Assembly: GCF_012933385.1 (NCBI RefSeq) | Contig: NZ_JABBPN010000023.1 | Coordinates: 1 to 57,419 of the forward strand | Source of the DNA: Paenibacillus lemnae | GTDB taxonomy: Bacteria; Bacillota; Bacilli; Paenibacillales; Paenibacillaceae | DNA: 57,419 nt | Direction: 5' to 3' | Shown: one piece after another, positions 54,001 through 57,419 of the stretch | How positions within the stretch are numbered: the first letter of the stretch is position 1 | How the letters are laid out: each line of letters begins with the position of its first letter | The notes under the pieces: generated by a model | Seen by the model: the letters and a program-made list of their open reading frames with translations, nothing else | What the model was told of the DNA's origin: nothing | The model's database searches: none | Position numbers and translations under genes: made by a program

Positions 54001-54212
54001 CTGAGAACGGTGAAGGCACCATTATCCGTTTATACGAGTCAGCAGGCGGACGTGAGAAGATCACGATCACCTGGCCTCAAACAGCTGCTCAAGTGGTGAA
54101 TGTAAATCTGCTGGAAGACGAGCTGGGGCAGGACGGCATTGAAATATTGTCCGATGGATCTTGGCAGCTGTCCTTTAAGCCATATGAAGTGAAGTCCTTG
54201 AAGATTAAATAA
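51093..54212 (+). CDS. alpha-mannosidase (GH38)
   Basis: A cytosolic exo-alpha-mannosidase of about 1039 residues, with no signal peptide. The catalytic GH38 core has GQSHIDIAWLWPVRE near 240 (Zn ligands His and Asp), GMWVEPDLNIPNGES near 315, and the nucleophile Asp in EWLPDTFGYCASLP near 355. GYGHGDGGGGVT-like YGHGDGGGGVT near 450 and LHRGTFTTHSKNKRYNR near 500 follow, then the beta-rich C-terminal domain. GGAGG at 51079-51083 favours GTG 51093 (MIRIDRF); GTG 51087 is also in frame. It is single, controlled by the LacI gene. Confidence 0.93.
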   Translation: MIRIDRFIQFLSQNQWRESLPIEQWHMRKAKYITPGVYEYESDSSELVSVNPLNSKHGITYFLSRQLEIPSHWHTQETALVFEAGGEGLLKVNGEPFHGLDRNHWFVPLAAERVGRQPLLEIELYDPIPEPVDPLNQQAVIQPVISGIVSKLVWVNEPIQSLMHTVKVAADACKLLPDDDLRRIRVRSELMKVMDQLYGAPEDVLLDGEFIQAIEAKLAEIVRKEKPDQGMNGVMHMVGQSHIDIAWLWPVRETVRKVSRTFSTVCTLMEKYPDFKYSQSQPILYAFVKEHYPDLYEKIKPRIAEGRWELVGGMWVEPDLNIPNGESLVRQILHGQLFYEKEFGKRSEIEWLPDTFGYCASLPQLLKQANVKYFMTTKLGWNDTNKFPYDLFNWVGIDGTSLLSYQNHGVNEHTIPKDIHEHWESFGHKDQQDELMLLYGHGDGGGGVTHEMVEYVRRGDLMPGQPKVRFATAADFFASIEQNQPELPKWQGDLYLELHRGTFTTHSKNKRYNRHSERLYREAEIWGSFSSADPSITHVGSDLEKGWKLILLNQFHDIIPGTSIPEAYVTSNAEYEQIFEIGEQALGSSLEAITSNVDTSARQGQAYAVFNSLGWKRQETITITGGSELLGVEVYDEQGLLNSDIRLNADEKTYELYVQVKDIPGFGYKTIWVSPNQNDVQEMASAADSKFPEVLDTPFYTLTFNDLGEITSWVDKGTGRELIPAGQKANELQLFHDRPTYWDAWDIDPRYEEQRAEHVELVSRELVLEGHTKKVLTFSWKLSQSTVHQEITLYEDRRRVDFETFVDWKEDHKLLKVAFPVDIVAAKAAYEIPFGALERPTHRNTSWEQAQFEVCGYRWADLSENGFGVSLLNDCKYGYDIKDGIMRLSLLRAPSWPDVAADRGTHVFTYSLYPHEGNWGQAHTVREAAELNTPSQIIKIDSSGSLSLPASHSWLSLNSDHVVLDTIKPAENGEGTIIRLYESAGGREKITITWPQTAAQVVNVNLLEDELGQDGIEILSDGSWQLSFKPYEVKSLKIK

Positions 54213-54237
54213 GAATTAACATTAACTTCAATATTGA

Positions 54238-54276
54238 GGGTTCTTCGACCGAATTAAACGGTTGAGGAACCCTTTT
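54238..54276 (+). terminator. terminator after the mannosidase gene
   Basis: A 14-bp stem with two G-U pairs (54238-54251 with 54259-54272) has a 7-nt A/T loop and is followed by four T. Confidence 0.85.
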
Positions 54277-54446
54277 ATGTTTTCTTTATATAATTTGGTC
54301 GTGATTTTATATAAGATAAACGGTTAAAACTTCCAAGTGAAGGTTAAAGAAGCAATAAGTTTGTAGAAAAAGTGATCCAAGCATGGCAAACTCACGTATC
54401 CTTCGTAACACGAAATGAAAATGCTGCATGGGAAGGGAGGTGAGAC

Positions 54447-55820
54447 TTGCAAATGCGTGAACACTGCATGAGCCTCATCAGATGGAAGAAATGCACTGCA
54501 ATATTAACTCTGATATTAGCCGGGTTCATAATTCAGTCATTGCTGCCATCGAAGGCCTCTGCACTGCTTAAAGAAATAGTGGAACCTGTTTTATCGACCA
54601 AACCTTTAAACAAAGAATCATCGGATCACAATGTAACTCAACAAAATGAAGAAAAATCCGGTTCGCTGTTAACGGTACCTTCCATTAAGGTAGACACTCC
54701 GGTTTTAAAAGTAGAAACACCAAATATATCTGTGAATCCTGATCTAAACCAAGGTTCATTAAATGTAGATGTCTCGTCTACTAAAGTTGAAGCCCCATTG
54801 GTTCAATCAGAAATTTCTGATATATCCGCTGGTGTTAAGGCTGATAAATCGGTGGTGCCTGAAGTCGAGGTTAAAGCACCATCAGTCAAAGCGGAAACAC
54901 CGCTAGCGCGCGTGGAAACATCATCAGTCGAAGCTAAGACCGACAGCTCTAACGACGGAGTTATACCTAAAGTTCATGTCCAGGCACCTTCCGTATCTGT
55001 GCAAACACCGGTCGTCTCTGTTGAGACAAAGCCTGTACAGACGAAAGTAAGTCCTAGGCGAGATGCTTTGCCTGATGTTAAAGTAAGTGTGCCTGTGGCT
55101 GAAAACCCCAAAACTCAGGAGCCTGTGGAAGTTAAGAAACCAACGACAGCTGAATCTAATCCGAATGCTAATCTGGATCAGGTGGGAACGAATAAATCAT
55201 TTGAAGACGCTTCCAATACGTCACAGCCTGTCATAGATTTAGTGACAGTAGAGCCCGTGAAGCCTTTGGAAGACGAAAAATCTTCAAAAGCAGATCTGAC
55301 TCCAGTGAATGAACGTTCAGACGTAGAGGAGCAAGAGACTGACAAACCTGAACAGATTGCAAAGGACAATTTGGTGACTGAAGATAAGCTCGTCAATGAT
55401 GAGATCTTGTCTGATAAAGCAGTGCTGTCAGATCAACTGAGTGTACGCTCCAACTTAGCAAACATAAGCAACCCTGCTGCCTCAGTTGAAAAGGGTGAAC
55501 CAACCGCATCCCCTTCAACAACAAAACAGAGACTGCCAATGACTTCAACTTGGAGTTCGAATGGTATTGTCGCTGTTCCTGTAAATGTGATGAATGGGAC
55601 ATCTGCCCCGGGTTCTCCGAGCAGTGGTGTAAATGGTAATGCGGGATTGCATTCAGTTATATCCGATTTTTCCGATGTTAAAAGTTTAGGTTTTGATAAA
55701 AATATCATGATTCTCAGGTCCATGTATATTTTAGGCAGTGATCAGTGGTCTCAACCACCGCCGGGTCAACCGCCCATGCATACACTTCTCTCAACCGTTG
55801 AAAACAAAAAATTCAATTAA
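54447..55820 (+). CDS. secreted V/P-rich repeat protein
   Basis: A protein of about 457 residues with an N-terminal signal segment (WKKCTAILTLILAGFIIQSLLPSKASA). The mature part is a long low-complexity chain of Val/Pro/Thr/Lys/Glu units that read like short beta-strands: VKVETPNISV, VEVKAPSVKAETP, VQAPSVSVQTPVVSVETKP and VKVSVP. An acidic region (about 255-310) follows, then a Ser/Pro/Gly-rich part and a C-terminal QWSQPPPGQPPMHTLL. No catalytic motif is seen. It is likely an exported extended or matrix protein. TTG 54447 has GGGAGG six nt upstream; ATG 54453 is also in frame. It is 23 nt upstream of the repeat protein gene. Confidence 0.75.
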   Translation: MQMREHCMSLIRWKKCTAILTLILAGFIIQSLLPSKASALLKEIVEPVLSTKPLNKESSDHNVTQQNEEKSGSLLTVPSIKVDTPVLKVETPNISVNPDLNQGSLNVDVSSTKVEAPLVQSEISDISAGVKADKSVVPEVEVKAPSVKAETPLARVETSSVEAKTDSSNDGVIPKVHVQAPSVSVQTPVVSVETKPVQTKVSPRRDALPDVKVSVPVAENPKTQEPVEVKKPTTAESNPNANLDQVGTNKSFEDASNTSQPVIDLVTVEPVKPLEDEKSSKADLTPVNERSDVEEQETDKPEQIAKDNLVTEDKLVNDEILSDKAVLSDQLSVRSNLANISNPAASVEKGEPTASPSTTKQRLPMTSTWSSNGIVAVPVNVMNGTSAPGSPSSGVNGNAGLHSVISDFSDVKSLGFDKNIMILRSMYILGSDQWSQPPPGQPPMHTLLSTVENKKFN

Positions 55821-55843
55821 AAATGAGAAGGAGTGTATGTAAA

Positions 55844-57419
55844 ATGAAAAAAGTTTCGCAATGGGCCAAGGTATCCGTATTGTCTGCTTCGTTTGTTCTG
55901 GGTGTTCTGGGTGTAAGTCAAGAAAGTTATGCTTCCTCTTATGAACAGAGCAATTCATCCGTATTGGGAATCGCATTAAATACTAAAATCGATCTCAATG
56001 CAGGTGCAATTTCAGACTCTAATTATGACAGAGATAGCAGATCAACAGGTCAGGGCAGTGCTTTAGATATTGGATTAGATGTTGATGCAGGTGTGAATTT
56101 GCAGTCTCAATCCAGTTCAAGCACAGAACATGATTATGATGAAGCATCCCGTAGTTCAGAACGTTCTAACAAGGCAGGGCTGGATGTCAACCTTGCGGCA
56201 GATGCGTCAACTCAAAGCCAATCCTGGAGTAAACATGATAATATCGGATCTCACGATGGAAATGCTTCAAGTTACGAGCAGCAGCATGCTTCTCAAAGCA
56301 AACTTGGTTTAGATGTGAATGCATCAAAAGAGCTGGAATCTGCTTCTAAACAGCATATTTCAAATCACAATGATCTTGATGTTTCAGAACATTCTAGAGA
56401 AACCATGAAACGTTCCAGCAGTGATTTAGGTTTGAATCTTAATGCTTCCAGAGAAACTGAGTCCTCATCCAAGTCGATGGAGTCGAGCAGCAACAACGGC
56501 CGTGACGGCGAGAGCAGCTACACTTCATCGAACGAGAAGCAGAGCGCATCAAAGCAAGACTTCGGTCTGGCGCTGAACTCTTCTAAGGAAGAGGAAACTG
56601 CCTCCAAGTCGATGGAGTCAAGCAGCAACAACGGCCGTGACGGCGAGAGCAGCTACGAGTCTTCGAAGGAGAAGCAAAGCGCTTCAAAGCAAGACTTCGG
56701 TCTGGCGCTGAACTCTTCTAAGGAGAAGGATACTGCCTCCAAGTCGATGGAGTCGAGCAGCCGCAATGACCGTGACGGTGAAAGCAACTACGAGTCTTCT
56801 GACGAGAAGCAAAGCGCTTCAAAGCAAGACTTCGGTCTGGCGCTGAACTCTTCTAAGGAGAAGGAAACTGCATCAAAATCGATGGAGTCAAGCAGCAACA
56901 ACGACCGCGATGGTGAAAGCAGCTATGAGTCTTCGAACGAGAACTATACTCGTACCATGAAGGATTTCGATCTGGCTCTGAACAATGCAAAAGAGACGGA
57001 ACGTATGAACTCTTGGATGGAGCGTAGCAACAACGACCGCGATGGTGAAAGCAGCTATGAGTCTTCGAACGAGAACTATACTCGTACCATGAAGGATTTC
57101 AATCTGGATCTGAACAATGCAAAAGAGACGGAACGTATGAACTCTTGGATGGAGCGTAGCAGCAACAACGACCGCGATGGTGAAAGCAGCTATGAGTCTT
57201 CGAACGAGAACTATACTCGTACCATGAAGGATTTCGATCTGGCTCTGAACAATGCAAAAGAGACGGAACGTATGAACTCTTGGATGGAGCGTAGCAGCAA
57301 CAACGACCGCGATGGTGAGAGCAGCTACACTTCTTCGAACGAGAACTATACTCGTACCATGAAGGATTTCGATCTGGCTCTGAACAATGCAAAAGAGACG
57401 GAACGTATGAACTCTTGGA
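55844..57419 (+). CDS. secreted 45-residue repeat protein (partial, runs off the window)
   Basis: An open frame from ATG 55844 (AAGGAG ten nt upstream) to the window edge, 525 codons without a stop. It has a signal peptide (KKVSQWAKVSVLSASFVLGVLGV, cleavage near SYA-SS). The mature chain is Ser/Asn/Asp/Glu-rich. Early degenerate units share the short core LGL-x-(L/V)N-A-S (KLGLDVNASKE, DLGLNLNASRE). From about residue 211 near-identical 45-residue repeats follow. Type A is QDFGLALNSSKE with SMESSSNNGRDGESSYESS. Type B is KDFDLALNNAKE with RMNSWMERSSNNDRDGESS. No cysteine and no catalytic motif are seen. I do not recognise a family. It is possibly a fibre or biofilm protein; the role is unknown. 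It is probably co-transcribed with the V/P-rich protein gene. Confidence 0.8.
   Translation, partial: MKKVSQWAKVSVLSASFVLGVLGVSQESYASSYEQSNSSVLGIALNTKIDLNAGAISDSNYDRDSRSTGQGSALDIGLDVDAGVNLQSQSSSSTEHDYDEASRSSERSNKAGLDVNLAADASTQSQSWSKHDNIGSHDGNASSYEQQHASQSKLGLDVNASKELESASKQHISNHNDLDVSEHSRETMKRSSSDLGLNLNASRETESSSKSMESSSNNGRDGESSYTSSNEKQSASKQDFGLALNSSKEEETASKSMESSSNNGRDGESSYESSKEKQSASKQDFGLALNSSKEKDTASKSMESSSRNDRDGESNYESSDEKQSASKQDFGLALNSSKEKETASKSMESSSNNDRDGESSYESSNENYTRTMKDFDLALNNAKETERMNSWMERSNNDRDGESSYESSNENYTRTMKDFNLDLNNAKETERMNSWMERSSNNDRDGESSYESSNENYTRTMKDFDLALNNAKETERMNSWMERSSNNDRDGESSYTSSNENYTRTMKDFDLALNNAKETERMNSW
56474..57419 (+). repeat. 135-bp tandem repeat coding for 45-residue units
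   Basis: The codon before ATGGAG recurs at 56474, 56609, 56744, 56879, 57014, 57146, 57281 and 57416. The period is 135 bp, with one 132-bp unit (one Ser codon missing near 57030). The first four units are type A, the later ones type B, with a hybrid junction near 56930-56950. Near-identical DNA suggests recent expansion. Confidence 0.9.

Noticed and set aside
57099..57392. Cys-rich protein on the minus strand
   Set aside because: It is the reverse-strand shadow of the tandem repeats and has no ribosome binding site.
56474..57419. CRISPR-like array
   Set aside because: The repeats are contiguous 135-bp coding units in one open frame with no unique spacers and no cas genes.

Overview
The window looks like a chromosomal segment of a Paenibacillus-type Firmicute. 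The evidence is moderate GC, strong AGGAGG-type ribosome binding sites with frequent TTG and GTG starts, sigma-A-like promoters, an S-layer-homology (SLH) glycosidase, a c-di-AMP (ydaO/yuaA-type) riboswitch ahead of an NlpC/P60 hydrolase, Bacillus-type LutABC and bifunctional RhaEW, and many soluble or PAS hybrid kinases. I see no insertion sequence, prophage, CRISPR array or rRNA. One tRNA gene, tRNA-His, is present. The species assignment is inference from gene content only.

Layout. 1-8.9 kb: small conserved genes, a MoxR-DUF58-DUF4129 operon running into a cytoplasmic type I pullulanase, an SLH/GH18 wall protein, and a convergent alpha/beta hydrolase. 9-20 kb: tRNA-His, a ZIP metal transporter, a YqkE-like protein, a 1649-residue soluble poly-HAMP hybrid kinase, a FrnE/DsbA-like oxidoreductase, a VTT membrane protein, an MFS transporter, DegV and tiny proteins. 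20-30.3 kb: lipoprotein NagZ (GH3), a triple-PAS hybrid kinase, an extra SigA-like sigma factor lacking region 1.1, PpaC, small secreted or membrane proteins, and a three-gene type VII secretion-associated cluster (WXG100-like protein, small membrane protein, DUF4176 protein).

30.3-39.2 kb is an L-rhamnose to lactate to pyruvate module: rhaEW, rhaA, rhaB, a DeoR-type regulator, then lutABC. RhaEW would give DHAP plus L-lactate from rhamnulose-1-phosphate, and LutABC would oxidise the lactate. An array of 11-bp direct repeats just upstream is a candidate operator for the DeoR protein. 39.4-44.2 kb: a MurE paralogue lacking the DNPR specificity motif, a lipoprotein sugar dehydrogenase, a Csp-type copper-storage protein, the riboswitch and NlpC/P60 gene, a 2Fe-2S ferredoxin and an L7/L12-like membrane-anchored protein. 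45.1-49.8 kb: an L-fucose operon (fucI, fucA, a RhaB-like kinase in the fuculokinase position, fucU) with a divergent AraC regulator. 49.9-54.2 kb: a LacI repressor divergent from a GH38 alpha-mannosidase around a CG-centred palindrome. No sugar transporter is encoded with any of these operons.

54.3 kb to the right edge: two secreted, low-complexity proteins in tandem. The second runs off the window and is built from near-identical 45-residue repeats (135-bp DNA units). I cannot assign a function to it, and it is the most likely undescribed surface system here. A second unexplained signal is a pair of intergenic elements about 105-110 nt long (21515-21624 and 42631-42734). They share a three-stem fold and conserved unpaired sequence, while the outer and inner stems differ in sequence yet remain paired.
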